DNA of 64,000 nucleotides, from contig WYBT01000004.1 of the NCBI GenBank assembly GCA_011525785.1, positions 124,001-188,000 on the forward strand, read 5' to 3'. Within the stretch, counting starts at the first letter, position 1. Each line of letters opens with the position of its first letter. The notes beneath the pieces are model-generated. The model was not told the DNA's origin. It was given only the letters and a program-made list of their open reading frames with translations, and searched no databases. Position numbers and translations under genes: made by a program. Positions 38,397 to 47,935 of the stretch are shown here, piece by piece. The DNA comes from Planctomycetaceae bacterium (GTDB taxonomy: Bacteria > Planctomycetota > UBA1135 > GCA-002686595).

Positions 38397-39495
38397 TCGC
38401 ACGCGACTCCAGCAACGCGGCCGCGGCCGCGCCGATCGCCGGCGCCGCAGTGAGCGTCGAGATGCGCGTGACCCAGTGCACTCCGTGCAGGCGCCGCGCC
38501 TCGAGCAACTTGGGCGCGCAGGCGAGGAACGCACGCTCGAACGACGCGCGCGTGCGTTCGTCGCCGAGCAGTCGGCCCAGTCGCAGTCCGACCACGACGC
38601 GGCCCAGCTCGTGCGGGCCCGGCCAGTTCTCCTCGAGCGGTCCGCGCGCGCGCAGCGCGATCACGCGCTCGACCACCAGGCGCGCGAGCGCGGCGCCGGT
38701 CTGCTCGAACAGCTTGCGCGCCGTGGGCGAGCTCTCGACGCAGTCCTCGGGGTGCGCCGGCTGTTCTGGCTCGAACTGCGCCCAGCGCGCGTTGATGCCG
38801 CGCGCCGAGAGCACGTCGTCATAGCTTTGCCAGGCGTCGGGGTCGCTCATCTGCCAGGCCTTGGGAAACCAGGTCGCCACGGACTCGAGCGCGACCAGCT
38901 CACCGCGCAACTTCAACGCCTCGGCGAGTCCAGTTCCGCCGCCGAGGTAGTACGCGCACTCCACTCCGCGCAACAAGCCCGCTTCCGCGTGCTCCTCGCC
39001 GAGCCCTGCGCACCACCCGTCGCCGTACAGGCGCACGAACGGCGCCGCGAGTTCGAGCCCCTCGCTGCGCAGCAACGTTTCGAGTCGCTCGAGGAACTGC
39101 GGCGCGCGCGGCCCGTGTCGCGCGAAGGCGATCCCGCGCTCGTCGACGGTCTTGACGCCCGGCATGGCGACGCCCACGAGCACTCGGGCCGCTCCGCGGG
39201 CGCGCGCGAGCTCGAGCACGCACGCCGCGGTGGTCTCGATGCGCTTCCAGGCCTGGTCCTCTTCGAGCGCGTCGAGCGGACCGAGCTCTGAGAAGGTTTC
39301 GACTCCGCGCTGCGCCGGCGTGCGCCAGGAAGCGGTCGCAGGCCAATCGCGAGCGACTGGCCGCGAGTCGGCGCGCAACAGGCGGCCCTCGGGCCGCTCG
39401 ACGAGTTCGACCTCGAAGGCGCGCACTCCGCTCGCGCCGCCGTCCACGCCGATCAACTGCGTCGAGAGCGGCAGGTGCGGCAGGGCGGCGGGCAT
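38389..39495 (-). CDS. BadF/NAGK-type ASKHA-fold kinase
   Basis: A 368-residue ATPase/kinase of the actin-like (ASKHA) fold. The phosphate-1 loop is GVDGGASGVRAF near residues 16-27, a second glycine motif GVAMPGV follows, and YYLGGGTGLAEAL near 188-200 serves as the phosphate-2/adenosine site. It resembles N-acetylglucosamine or other sugar kinases of the BadF/BcrA group. Overlap with the sodium:solute symporter gene suggests it phosphorylates the imported solute. The start at 39495 is the first ATG before the first beta strand. Confidence 0.75.
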   Translation of the reverse strand: MPAALPHLPLSTQLIGVDGGASGVRAFEVELVERPEGRLLRADSRPVARDWPATASWRTPAQRGVETFSELGPLDALEEDQAWKRIETTAACVLELARARGAARVLVGVAMPGVKTVDERGIAFARHGPRAPQFLERLETLLRSEGLELAAPFVRLYGDGWCAGLGEEHAEAGLLRGVECAYYLGGGTGLAEALKLRGELVALESVATWFPKAWQMSDPDAWQSYDDVLSARGINARWAQFEPEQPAHPEDCVESSPTARKLFEQTGAALARLVVERVIALRARGPLEENWPGPHELGRVVVGLRLGRLLGDERTRASFERAFLACAPKLLEARRLHGVHWVTRISTLTAAPAIGAAAAALLESRANG

Positions 39496-39543
39496 CGCCG
39501 CGTCAGAGTGCCGCCCATCCCCGGGCCGCGCAACCGGGCGTCC

Positions 39544-40491
39544 TCAGCCGAAGCGCCCGGTGACGTAGTCCTCGGTCTCGCGCAGGTGCGGCTGCAGGAA
39601 GATGTCGTCGGTGGGCCCGTACTCGATCAGGCGGCCCAGGTACATGAACGCGGTGTAGTCGCTGGTGCGCGAGGCCTGCTGCATGTTGTGCGTGACCATC
39701 AGGATCGAGTACGCGCCCTTGAGCTCCTCGATCAGGTCCTCGATGCGCCCGGTGGCGATCGGGTCGAGCGCCGAGCAAGGCTCGTCGAGCAGCAGCACCT
39801 CCGGCTCGGCGGCGATGGCGCGCGCGATGCACAGACGCTGCTGCTGGCCGCCCGAGAGACGCAGCGCGCTGTCCTGCAGGCGATCCTTCACCTCTTCCCA
39901 CAACCCCGCGCCGCGCAGGCTGTCCTCGCAGGTCCGCTCGAGCACGCTGCGGTCGCGCTCGCCGTCGATCCGCAGCGAGTAGACCACGTTCTCGAAGATG
40001 CTCATCGGGAAGGGGTTGGGCTTTTGGAACACCATGCCGATGCGCTTGCGCAGCTCGATCACGTCGACGCCGGGGGCGTAGATCGGATCGCCATTGAGGC
40101 GCATCTCGCCGCCGATGCGGACGCTGTCGATCAGATCGTTCATGCGGTTCACCGAGCGCAGCAGCGTCGACTTGCCGCAGCCCGAGGGACCGATCAGCGC
40201 GGTGACCTTGCCGCGCGGCACGCGCATCGAGACCTCGTGCAGCGCGTGCATCGCGCCGTAGTGCAGGTTGAAGCGCTCGATCTCCAGCACCGCTTCTTCG
40301 CCCGCCAGCCCCTCGTGGGTCTCCGTGACGTGCGGCTCGTTGCGCGCGATGGCGTCGAAGATCTTGGGCTGTCGCTGCGGTTGCGCGCGCTCGGGCTGCG
40401 GGTGTTGCATGGGCGGTTGCGGCAGGCGCCGCGCGGGCGCAGGGACCAGGAGGTCGTGCTCGTGTCCCGTGGGAGAGCGGTCGGCGATCAT
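39544..40491 (-). CDS. pstB: Phosphate ABC transporter ATP-binding protein PstB
   Basis: A 315-residue ABC ATPase: Walker [10 protein letters not shown]-loop [10 protein letters not shown] (a PstB hallmark), signature LSGGQQQRL and Walker [13 protein letters not shown]. It energises high-affinity phosphate import with PstC and PstA. The N-terminal 65 residues are a Pro/Gln-rich extension not found in most PstB (about 260 residues); ATG 40491 is nevertheless coupled to pstA by ATGA, which supports this start. It is the last gene of the pst operon. Confidence 0.96.
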   Translation of the reverse strand: MIADRSPTGHEHDLLVPAPARRLPQPPMQHPQPERAQPQRQPKIFDAIARNEPHVTETHEGLAGEEAVLEIERFNLHYGAMHALHEVSMRVPRGKVTALIGPSGCGKSTLLRSVNRMNDLIDSVRIGGEMRLNGDPIYAPGVDVIELRKRIGMVFQKPNPFPMSIFENVVYSLRIDGERDRSVLERTCEDSLRGAGLWEEVKDRLQDSALRLSGGQQQRLCIARAIAAEPEVLLLDEPCSALDPIATGRIEDLIEELKGAYSILMVTHNMQQASRTSDYTAFMYLGRLIEYGPTDDIFLQPHLRETEDYVTGRFG

Positions 40492-42230
40492 AATTGAGCT
40501 CCCTGGAAGCGACGACGCAGTCGAGCGCGGACCCAGATCGCGATCAGGTTCAGCACCACGACCAGCGCGATCAACAGCAGCGTGGTGGTGTACACCATCG
40601 GCTTGGCGGCCTCGCTGTTCTGGCTCTGGAAACCCAGGTCGTAGATGTGGAAACCCAGGTGCATGAAGCTGCGCTCGGGGTGCAGGTAGGGAAACGTTCC
40701 GTCGAGCGGGAGCTCGGCGGCGAGCTTGGAGGCCCCCACCAGCATCAACGGCGCCACTTCACCCGCTCCGCGCGCCAGCGCCAGGATCATGCCGGTCATG
40801 ATGCCCGGCATCGCGCGCGGCAGGACGATGCGCCAGATGGTCTGCCACTTGGTGGCGCCGCAAGCGTAGCTGCCTTCGCGCATCGAGCGCGGCACCGCGG
40901 CCAGCGCCTCCTCGGTGGGCACGATCACGACCGGCAGCGTCAGCAGCGCGAGCGTCAGCGCAGCCCACAACAATCCGCCCTTGCCGTAGGTCGGACTGGG
41001 CAGCTTCGCGGCGAAGAACAGCTCGTCGATGCCCGCGCCGATCCAGTAGCAGAAGAAGCCGACGCCGAACACGCCGAAGACGATGCTCGGCACGCCGGCG
41101 AGGTTGTTGATCGCGATGCGCACGGCGCTGACCAGCGGGCCGGGGCGCGCGTACTCGCGCAGGTACAGCGCCGCGAGGACGCCGAACGGCACGACCAGGA
41201 TCGACATGATCAAGGTCATCAGCACGGTGCCGAAGATCGCCGGGAACACGCCGCCTTCGCTGTTGGACTCGCGCGGCTCGTCGAACAGGAACTCCCTCAC
41301 GCGCGAGGCGTAGACGCCCAGCTTGTCGCTCCAGCTCAGCCGATTGGCCGGAAAGGCGCGCACGATCTGGTCCAGGGCGATGACGCTCTGCACGCCATCG
41401 ACGGTCGTGAGCGTGATCGTTCGTCCGGTGTTGAGCGCCTTCAAGCGCTCGACTTGCTCGCCCGCGCGAGCCAGCTCGGCGTCAGCCTGCGCGACGCGCG
41501 TGGTCATCTGCTGGCGCACCGCCTCGGCCTCGCTCGAGCGCGCTCCGTAGCGCAGCTGCGCGTCGCGGATCGCCAGGCGCGCCTGTTCCTTGATCTTCGC
41601 GGCGGCGCCGATGTCGTTGGTCTCGATCGCGCGCCGTTCGCGCCAGGTCTCGCGCGCGGCCCGGTGCGCGGCTTCGAAGGCCTGCCAGACCTGCGCCGGT
41701 TCGCCTTCGGTGCGGACACCGTCGCAATCCAGCGCCGTCGGCGTGCCGAAGAAGCGGCCCCACTCGAGGCGCTCGATGGTGAGGATCCACTCCGGCGCGC
41801 GCTCGCTCGCGACCTCGCGTTCGGGCACCCAGCGAAAGTGCACGCCGGTCAGGTCGTAGTTGCCCGTCCGCAGCATGCGCCGCTCTTCGAGTTCGGGCCG
41901 CGCCGCGGGCGCGCCTTCGCTCGACGCCTCTGGCTCGGGGCGGAACGCTTCGACCAACGCGACCTCGCCGCCGATGCGCTCGCCGGAGTGCGTGGTGAGC
42001 TCGAGCACGGGCACGGGCCAGAACGTCGGGAGGCCGCGCGACAGCACCAGCCCGAGCAGTCCGGTGATCATCACCAGACACAACCCCAGGGCGCCGCCGG
42101 TGAGCCACACCATGGGCTCGCCGTGGGCGAAGAGCGAGGTCGCGCGGCGCCGGTTGCGGCGGCGGACCGTGCGCGCCGGCTGCGTCCTGTCCGGCTGCGG
42201 CGCGAGCGGCGGAGTGGAGAGCTCGTTCAC
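40488..42230 (-). CDS. pstA: Phosphate ABC transporter permease PstA, long form
   Basis: A 580-residue permease. One transmembrane segment near 40-62 is followed by an extracytoplasmic region of about 230 residues with a helical, charged centre ([20 protein letters not shown] and following). The usual five-helix PstA domain then starts near 290, with the EAA-type loop [18 protein letters not shown]. The usual PstA has about 290 residues; long PstA/PstC pairs are known in some proteobacteria. The GTG at 42230 overlaps the pstC stop (GTGA), and the stop overlaps the pstB ATG (ATGA). Confidence 0.92.
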   Translation of the reverse strand: MNELSTPPLAPQPDRTQPARTVRRRNRRRATSLFAHGEPMVWLTGGALGLCLVMITGLLGLVLSRGLPTFWPVPVLELTTHSGERIGGEVALVEAFRPEPEASSEGAPAARPELEERRMLRTGNYDLTGVHFRWVPEREVASERAPEWILTIERLEWGRFFGTPTALDCDGVRTEGEPAQVWQAFEAAHRAARETWRERRAIETNDIGAAAKIKEQARLAIRDAQLRYGARSSEAEAVRQQMTTRVAQADAELARAGEQVERLKALNTGRTITLTTVDGVQSVIALDQIVRAFPANRLSWSDKLGVYASRVREFLFDEPRESNSEGGVFPAIFGTVLMTLIMSILVVPFGVLAALYLREYARPGPLVSAVRIAINNLAGVPSIVFGVFGVGFFCYWIGAGIDELFFAAKLPSPTYGKGGLLWAALTLALLTLPVVIVPTEEALAAVPRSMREGSYACGATKWQTIWRIVLPRAMPGIMTGMILALARGAGEVAPLMLVGASKLAAELPLDGTFPYLHPERSFMHLGFHIYDLGFQSQNSEAAKPMVYTTTLLLIALVVVLNLIAIWVRARLRRRFQGAQL

Positions 42231-44839
42231 AACTGGTACGCCCTCCGGCGGAAGCGCTGGCGCACCACCTCGGCGGCCGTGTTGACCACGAAGGTCATCG
42301 CGAACAGCGCTAGCGCGGCGAGGAACAGCGTGCGGTAGTGCGTGTCGCCCTCGACCGCCTCGGGCAACTCGACGGCGATGTTGGCCGACAAGGTGCGGAA
42401 GCCCGAGAAGATGTTCCACTGCATCACGGGCGTGTTGCCCGCGGCCATCAGCACGATCATCGTCTCGCCCACCGCGCGCCCCAGCCCGACCATGACGGCG
42501 GAGAACAGGCCGCTCGCAGCCGTCGGCACGATCACGCGCAAGGCCGTCTGCCAGGGCGTCGCGCCGGCGCCGAGCGAAGCCTGGCGCAACTGCTCGGGCA
42601 CGCTCGCGAGAGCGTCCTCGGCCAGCGTGTAGATGATCGGGATGATCGCAAAGCCCATGATGAAGCCCACCACGAGCGCGTTGCGCTGCGCGTAGGTGTC
42701 GACCACCGCGCCGCGCGGATCCCAGCCCAGCCCCGCGAGCAGCGCTCCGCAGGCGTAGGCGAGCAGGGCCGCTCCCAGCGCCGTGCCGGCGAAGCGTCCC
42801 AGGTCCAGCGCCGCGCAGCGCGCGCGCGACCAGTCGTGCGTGAAGTTGCGGATGGAGCGATCGAACAGACGCGCGGTCAGCGCGGTGCTCGCGATGGCGG
42901 CGAGCGGTAGCAGCAGCAGGAACCAGCCGGGGAGCGCGCCGCCGTGTCGGCGGTCGAGCCAGCCCTCGAAGCTGCCGCCGAACCAGGCCTCCTCGACCAG
43001 CGGTCCGACCAAAGTCCCCAGCCCCAGGCCCGCGGGGATCGACAGGGCGATCACGAGGAAGCGCTGCAGCGCCGACAGGCGCAAGGTCCAGCTCTGCGGC
43101 GCGAGCTGCCACAGGCGCGCGCCGAGCAGCAGAACGGTCGGCACGAGGTAGAAGCTCGCCAGCACCGCGGTCAGACGTCCCTGCACGAGCGGAGCGATCA
43201 CGTTGCCGGCGAGGAAGCCCAGCACCACGCTGGGCAAGCTGGCCATGATCTCGATCGTCGACTTCACGCCGACGCGCGCGCGCGGCGCCAGGAACTCGCT
43301 CGAGTAGATCGCCGCCAGGAGCGCCAGGGGCACTCCGAACAGCAGCGAGTAGAAGGTCGCCTTGAGCGTGCCGAAGATCAGCGGCATCAGGCCGAACTTG
43401 GCTTCGAAGTCGTCGGCGCCGCTCGAGGATTGCCAGACGTGCGCGGGCGCGTTGTCGTTCTCGTACCAGATGGGACTCAGCAGCGACGCCACGCTCGATT
43501 CGGGGTGCGGAGAGACCAGTTCGAACGACTGCGCCGCGCTCGCCGATTCAGCCAGGACGAGGTCTTCTCGCGGCGCGATGGCGAGCGCAGTGAGCGGTCC
43601 ATCGCCTTCGAGGCGCGCGCTCGCGAGGAGCTTCTCGCTGGTGAGGAAGTAGAGCTGGAAGCTGCCGTCGGCTCGACCGACTCCGAAGGTGCGCGACGCC
43701 GGCGACGGCGCGATGCACGTCACGGCCGAACGGATCTCGGTGAACTCGTGCGCCTTGACCATGCGGGCGCCGTCGACCGTCCCCGCGTCGGGCGGGCGCG
43801 CGCGGAACCACGCGCTCACGTCGCCGAGCGAGTCGCCGACGAGCAGCGTGCGTTCGCCGAGGATCGCGTCCAGAGCAGTGATCTGCGCGCGCGGATCGGG
43901 CGTGAAGTCGAACACCTCGGCTTCGGCCGCGCTCGCCAGATCGCGCGCATCGAAACGCACGGCGCGTCCGTCTCGCCACACCACCAGCACGTTGTCACCG
44001 TTGCCGAGCAGGCGCAGCGCCATCGGCTCGGCGCCGCCCGGATCGGGACGGTACGGCAGCTCGCCGCCGCGGAAGCGCAGCGTCTCCTCGCCCGTCATCA
44101 TGTTCTCGATGCGCTTGACCGCGCCGAGGCACAGCTTCCCGTCCTCGAACAGCGCCGCGACCAGCGCTCCGGTCTCGGTGACGTTGAGATCCAGGAGCCG
44201 CGGCGCGCTTGCGGACTCGTCGCTGCGCACGGCGAACGGCTCGGAGAGCGCGAAGCTCAACTGAACGCGCCGCAGTTGCCCTTCGGAGATGCGCTCGAGC
44301 ACGCCGCGCTCGGAGCGCAGCCGCTGCCCCTGGGCGAGCGCTCGCGCCTGATCACTGACCACTTCGTCGTCGAGGTAGTCGACTTCGAAGCGCAGCGTGG
44401 CGAGGCGCACCGTCCCGTCGGTTCCGCCGCACGCGACCGTCGAGCTGCGCGCATCGATGGCCAGCGCTGCGGGCTTGGTACCCCCGAGCAACTCGAACTC
44501 GTCGAGCAGCGCTCCGTCCGAAGTCTGCTGCACGCGCACGCGGCCGTCCGCGTTCAGTTGCCAGACCATGCTGGCGTACTCGTCCGCGCGGCTGTAGAGC
44601 ACCGCGGACGCGCCCGGCGGCGCGCCGAGCTTCCCTTTGGCGTGCAGGTCCGCGGGCGCGAACAGCGGGATCACGACCCACACCAAGAACACGCAGATCA
44701 GCGACACCGCGCCGATGGTCAGGGCGCCGCCCAGGGAGATCGCGAAACGGGCCACGCGCTCGGCCAGGATCACCGAGCGGCGCGTCTTGCGCTCGCGGCG
44801 CGCGCGCTTGCGGGGCGCTAGGGGTTCAGCGTCGACCAC
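42227..44839 (-). CDS. pstC: Phosphate ABC transporter permease PstC, long form with propeller-like insert
   Basis: An 870-residue permease. After a first transmembrane helix (about 37-60), a roughly 410-residue extracytoplasmic region carries WD40/propeller-like beta repeats, such as AALAIDARSSTVACGGTDGT and RTFGVGRADGSFQLYFLTS. The transmembrane permease domain lies in the last 400 residues, with the EAA loop LGAGATPWQTALRVIVPTAA. Typical short PstC has about 320 residues. The start is GTG 44839, 40 bases after the pstS stop. The large periplasmic part could sense phosphate or partner proteins; that is inference. Confidence 0.9.
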   Translation of the reverse strand: MVDAEPLAPRKRARRERKTRRSVILAERVARFAISLGGALTIGAVSLICVFLVWVVIPLFAPADLHAKGKLGAPPGASAVLYSRADEYASMVWQLNADGRVRVQQTSDGALLDEFELLGGTKPAALAIDARSSTVACGGTDGTVRLATLRFEVDYLDDEVVSDQARALAQGQRLRSERGVLERISEGQLRRVQLSFALSEPFAVRSDESASAPRLLDLNVTETGALVAALFEDGKLCLGAVKRIENMMTGEETLRFRGGELPYRPDPGGAEPMALRLLGNGDNVLVVWRDGRAVRFDARDLASAAEAEVFDFTPDPRAQITALDAILGERTLLVGDSLGDVSAWFRARPPDAGTVDGARMVKAHEFTEIRSAVTCIAPSPASRTFGVGRADGSFQLYFLTSEKLLASARLEGDGPLTALAIAPREDLVLAESASAAQSFELVSPHPESSVASLLSPIWYENDNAPAHVWQSSSGADDFEAKFGLMPLIFGTLKATFYSLLFGVPLALLAAIYSSEFLAPRARVGVKSTIEIMASLPSVVLGFLAGNVIAPLVQGRLTAVLASFYLVPTVLLLGARLWQLAPQSWTLRLSALQRFLVIALSIPAGLGLGTLVGPLVEEAWFGGSFEGWLDRRHGGALPGWFLLLLPLAAIASTALTARLFDRSIRNFTHDWSRARCAALDLGRFAGTALGAALLAYACGALLAGLGWDPRGAVVDTYAQRNALVVGFIMGFAIIPIIYTLAEDALASVPEQLRQASLGAGATPWQTALRVIVPTAASGLFSAVMVGLGRAVGETMIVLMAAGNTPVMQWNIFSGFRTLSANIAVELPEAVEGDTHYRTLFLAALALFAMTFVVNTAAEVVRQRFRRRAYQL

Positions 44840-44879
44840 GGGGCGCTCGCCAGTCGTTTGCGCGAAATTTCGAGCGTTC

Positions 44880-45884
44880 TCAGAGCGGTTGCTTGGAGGC
44901 CTCGAGGCCCACCGATTTCAAGGCCTGGCTCGCGACTCGCGCCGGCACCGGATAGTAGCCGTCCTTCACGACCACCAGCTGTCCGTCGCGGCTGAACATG
45001 TAGCGCACGAACTCGCGGCGCAGCGGATCCAGCTGGCTGCCGGGCTTGTGGTTGACGTACACCAAGAGGAAGCGCGCGAGCGGATACTCGCCGCTGTAGG
45101 CGTTCTCGGGTGTCGCCGCGATCGGCTCGGCGCCGGCCTTCTCCGCGAGCGGCACGGCGCGCACGTCGGCGGTGATGTAGCCGATGCCGCTGTAGCCCAT
45201 CGCGAACTTGTCGGTCGCGACCGACTGCACCACCGACGAGGAACCGGCTTGCTCGCTGACCGAGTCCTTGAAGTCGCCGCCGAACAGCGCGTGCTCCTTG
45301 AAGTAGCCGTAGGTCCCCGACGCGCTGTTGCGCCCGTAGAGCGCGATCGGCTTCGAAGCCCACTCCCCCGTCAGGCCCAGATCGCCCCAGGTGACGATGT
45401 CCTTGTCGAGCCCGCCGTTGCGCGACTTGGAGAAGATCGCGTCGACCTGCTGCAGGGTCAGGGAGCGGATCGGGTTGTCCTTGTGCACGTACACCGCGAG
45501 CATGTCGATCGCGGCGTTCAGGCCGACCGGCTTGTAGCCGTGGACCTTCTCGAACTCGGCCAGTTCCTTGTCCTTCATCGGCCGCGACATCGGCCCGAAG
45601 CTGGCGGTGCCGGCGACCAGCGCGGGCGGCGCGGTGGACGAGCCCTTGCCCTCCACCTCGAGCACCACATTGGGGTAGTGCTCCTTGAAGCCCTGCTGCC
45701 AGAGGGTCATCAAGTTGTTCATCGTGTCCGAGCCGATGCTCTTGACGCTGCCGGAGACGCCGTCGGCAGACTTGACGTAGGGCGTCAGTTTCTCGTCCAC
45801 CGCGATCTTGTTCTGCGCCAGCAGCGGCGAAGCGGCGACGAGCAGGGCGGCCAGGGTGCGCAACAGACGGGGCAATCGGGGCAT
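44880..45884 (-). CDS. pstS: Phosphate-binding protein PstS
   Basis: A 334-residue periplasmic binding protein. The signal peptide (MPRLPRLLRTLAALLVAASPLLAQ) ends near LLA-QN. The phosphate-binding motifs are visible: SIGSDTMNNLM near residues 49-59, GKGSSTAPPAL, ASFGPMSRPMKD and GRNSASGTYGYFKEH. It captures phosphate and hands it to PstC/PstA. It is the first gene of the operon; an AT-richer patch with a Pho-box-like repeat lies about 70 bases upstream of the start at 45884. Confidence 0.95.
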   Translation of the reverse strand: MPRLPRLLRTLAALLVAASPLLAQNKIAVDEKLTPYVKSADGVSGSVKSIGSDTMNNLMTLWQQGFKEHYPNVVLEVEGKGSSTAPPALVAGTASFGPMSRPMKDKELAEFEKVHGYKPVGLNAAIDMLAVYVHKDNPIRSLTLQQVDAIFSKSRNGGLDKDIVTWGDLGLTGEWASKPIALYGRNSASGTYGYFKEHALFGGDFKDSVSEQAGSSSVVQSVATDKFAMGYSGIGYITADVRAVPLAEKAGAEPIAATPENAYSGEYPLARFLLVYVNHKPGSQLDPLRREFVRYMFSRDGQLVVVKDGYYPVPARVASQALKSVGLEASKQPL

Positions 45885-45912
45885 GGGCAGGGCCTGGAGT
45901 AGTGAAGGGAGA

Positions 45913-45929
45913 GGAGCCCATTTGGCTCC
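45913..45929 (-). promoter_or_regulatory. Hairpin in the pstS leader
   Basis: GGAGCC, a 5-base loop and GGCTCC form a perfect 6-bp stem, ending about 29 bases upstream of the pstS start, between the Pho-box-like repeat and the gene. It could influence translation or transcript stability; no regulator is known to me. Confidence 0.25.
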
Positions 45930-45951
45930 CAGCGGCATGTGACGCCGCTTC

Positions 45952-45969
45952 GATGAAGAGACGGTAAAG
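45952..45969 (-). promoter_or_regulatory. Pho-box-like direct repeat upstream of pstS
   Basis: On the minus strand CTTTACC-GTCT-CTTCATC is a 7-base repeat (5 of 7 identical) with a 4-base spacer. This is the 7-4-7 layout of PhoB boxes, though the sequence is far from the E. coli consensus. It is the most AT-rich patch of the pstS-phoR intergenic region. Confidence 0.3.
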
Positions 45970-46031
45970 AAGCCTGGGGGCTGAACTCCAGAGCGGAGCG
46001 GGAGCTTCGCAGCGGCCGGTGCGCCGCCGGG

Positions 46032-46037
46032 TAGAGT
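46032..46037 (+). promoter_or_regulatory. TAGAGT, -10-like box of phoR
   Basis: TAGAGT is followed by 12 nt and ATG 46050, the same close spacing as at 2404 and 7907. Confidence 0.4.
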
Positions 46038-46049
46038 CCGCGGCTCGCC

Positions 46050-47843
46050 ATGCGTTGGACAGGCTTTTGGACTCTCTACTTCGCGTGCCTCGCGGCCGTG
46101 CTGTGCGTCGCCGCCGCCGCAGTTGTGTGGAGTCGGGCCGTCGAGAGCGAGGCGCTCGACGAGCGCGGCTGGAGCGAGCTCGAGCGGCGCGTCCCCGGCC
46201 TCGTTGCGGCGTCCGAGCGCGCCCTGGCCCGGCCGGCTGCGGAGCGCAGCGCCGAACTTGCGCCCGTGGCGACTGCTGCTGGAGCGCGCTTCACGCTGGT
46301 GGCCAGCAGCGGCGAGGTGCTGTTCGATTCCCAACTCGACGCGCGCACGCTCGAGAACCACGCCTCGCGCCCCGAGGTGCAGCAGGCCTTCAAGAGCGGG
46401 AGCGCGCGCCTGCGTCGTCAAAGCGCCACCGTCGGCAGCGAGTGCCTGTACGTCGCGCGCGCCGTCCACGGCGCGGAGGGCGTGCTTGCGGTGGCGCGGC
46501 TCTCGGCGCCGCTGTCCGAGTTCCGCACCGGCGGCACAGGTCTGGAGGAGGCGATCGGGCTCGTGCTCCTGGCCAGCGCCGTGGCGTTGCTGGCCTTTGG
46601 CGCGGTGCTGGTGCGCCGCCTGCGCGCGCCGCTGGCAGCGACAGCCGACATGGCCGAGGCCATCGCCCGCGGCGACTACCGGCGGGCCAGCGCGCCGCGC
46701 GGCGCCACCGAGATCCGGCGCCTGTCCGAGGCGATCGGCACGATGACGGCGCAGCTCGAGCACCGCCTCGAGATGATGACCGTCGACCGCAACAAGGTGC
46801 TCGCGATCCTCTCGAGCATGGTCGAAGGCGTGGTCGCCGTCGACCAGAACGAGCGCGTGGTGCACATCAACACCGTCGCCTCGAAGCTGCTCGACGTCGA
46901 CCCGGCCACCTCGGTCGGCCGGCGCGTCTGGGAGGTCATCCGCGTGCCCGCGGTGCAGGAGCTCTTCGACCGCACGCGCGAGAGCGGCGCCGCCAGCTCC
47001 GCCGAGTGCGTGCTGCAGGCCGACGAGCACAACCCCAGCGGTGCGGTGCTCGAGCTGCGCGCCGCGCCCTTGCGCGACGGTTCGGGCGCCGTGCTGGTGC
47101 TCCACGACGTGACGGCGCTGCGCAAGCTCGAGAACATCCGCCGCGACTTCGTGGCGAACGTGAGCCACGAGCTCAAGACGCCGCTGACCGCCATCCGCGG
47201 GCTGGTCGAGACCATGCTCGACGACCCGCAGATGCCCGACGAGACCTCGCACCGCTTCCTGGAGAAGATCCGCGACCAATCGGGGCGACTGTCCGCGCTG
47301 GTGACCGACCTGCTCACGCTGGCGCGCATCGAGTCGGGCGCGGTGGCGCCCGAGCGCCGGACCCTGGACGCGCGCGCCGTGGTGCGCGAGTGCGCCTCGC
47401 GCGCGGCGCTCAACTGCGAGCACAAGCGTCTGGAATTCTCGGCCGAAATCCCGCTCGAGCCGGTCTGGGCGCTGGCCGACGACGAAAGCCTGCGGCAGAT
47501 CGTCGACAACCTGCTCGACAACGCCTGCAAGTACACGCCCAGCGGCGGGAGCGTGCGTCTGACGCTGCGCAGCGCGGGCGAGCAGCTCGAGGTCGGCGTG
47601 CGCGACAGCGGCATCGGCATCGACCCGCGCGACCGCGAGCGCATCTTCGAGCGCTTCTACCGCGTCGACAAGGCGCGCTCGCGCGAGCTGGGCGGGACCG
47701 GACTGGGGCTGTCGATCGTCAAGCACCTGGTGCAGTCGCTGGGCGGCTCGATCACCGTGCAGAGCGAGCTGGGTCGAGGCAGCCACTTCCGCGTGAACCT
47801 GCCGGGCGGAGTCGCGCCAGACGAGTCGAACTCCGGTTCGTGA
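46050..47843 (+). CDS. phoR: Phosphate-responsive sensor histidine kinase PhoR-like
   Basis: A 597-residue membrane histidine kinase. Transmembrane segments at about 6-27 and 172-193 flank a periplasmic domain of roughly 145 residues. HAMP (about 194-245), PAS (about 255-370) and HisKA domains follow, with the phosphorylated histidine H373 in FVANVSHELKTPL. The HATPase domain has N box LLDNACKYTPSGG, G1 GVRDSGIGIDP and G2 GGTGLGLSIVKHL. HAMP-PAS-HisKA next to pstS and phoU is the PhoR arrangement. The partner response regulator PhoB is not adjacent. The start is ATG 46050, divergent from pstS. Confidence 0.88.
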   Translation: MRWTGFWTLYFACLAAVLCVAAAAVVWSRAVESEALDERGWSELERRVPGLVAASERALARPAAERSAELAPVATAAGARFTLVASSGEVLFDSQLDARTLENHASRPEVQQAFKSGSARLRRQSATVGSECLYVARAVHGAEGVLAVARLSAPLSEFRTGGTGLEEAIGLVLLASAVALLAFGAVLVRRLRAPLAATADMAEAIARGDYRRASAPRGATEIRRLSEAIGTMTAQLEHRLEMMTVDRNKVLAILSSMVEGVVAVDQNERVVHINTVASKLLDVDPATSVGRRVWEVIRVPAVQELFDRTRESGAASSAECVLQADEHNPSGAVLELRAAPLRDGSGAVLVLHDVTALRKLENIRRDFVANVSHELKTPLTAIRGLVETMLDDPQMPDETSHRFLEKIRDQSGRLSALVTDLLTLARIESGAVAPERRTLDARAVVRECASRAALNCEHKRLEFSAEIPLEPVWALADDESLRQIVDNLLDNACKYTPSGGSVRLTLRSAGEQLEVGVRDSGIGIDPRDRERIFERFYRVDKARSRELGGTGLGLSIVKHLVQSLGGSITVQSELGRGSHFRVNLPGGVAPDESNSGS

Positions 47844-47888
47844 CCCACGGGCCCGCGCGCGTCCCGTGCTTGCGCGGGCCCCATTTCG

Positions 47889-47894
47889 TACGCT
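47889..47894 (+). promoter_or_regulatory. TACGCT, possible -10 box of phoU
   Basis: TACGCT lies 41 nt before ATG 47936 in the 92-base gap after phoR. phoU may therefore have its own start in addition to read-through. Confidence 0.25.
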
Positions 47895-47935
47895 CACGGA
47901 CGTCGACGCGAGCTGGGCTCGCCCTCGGCCCCGCG

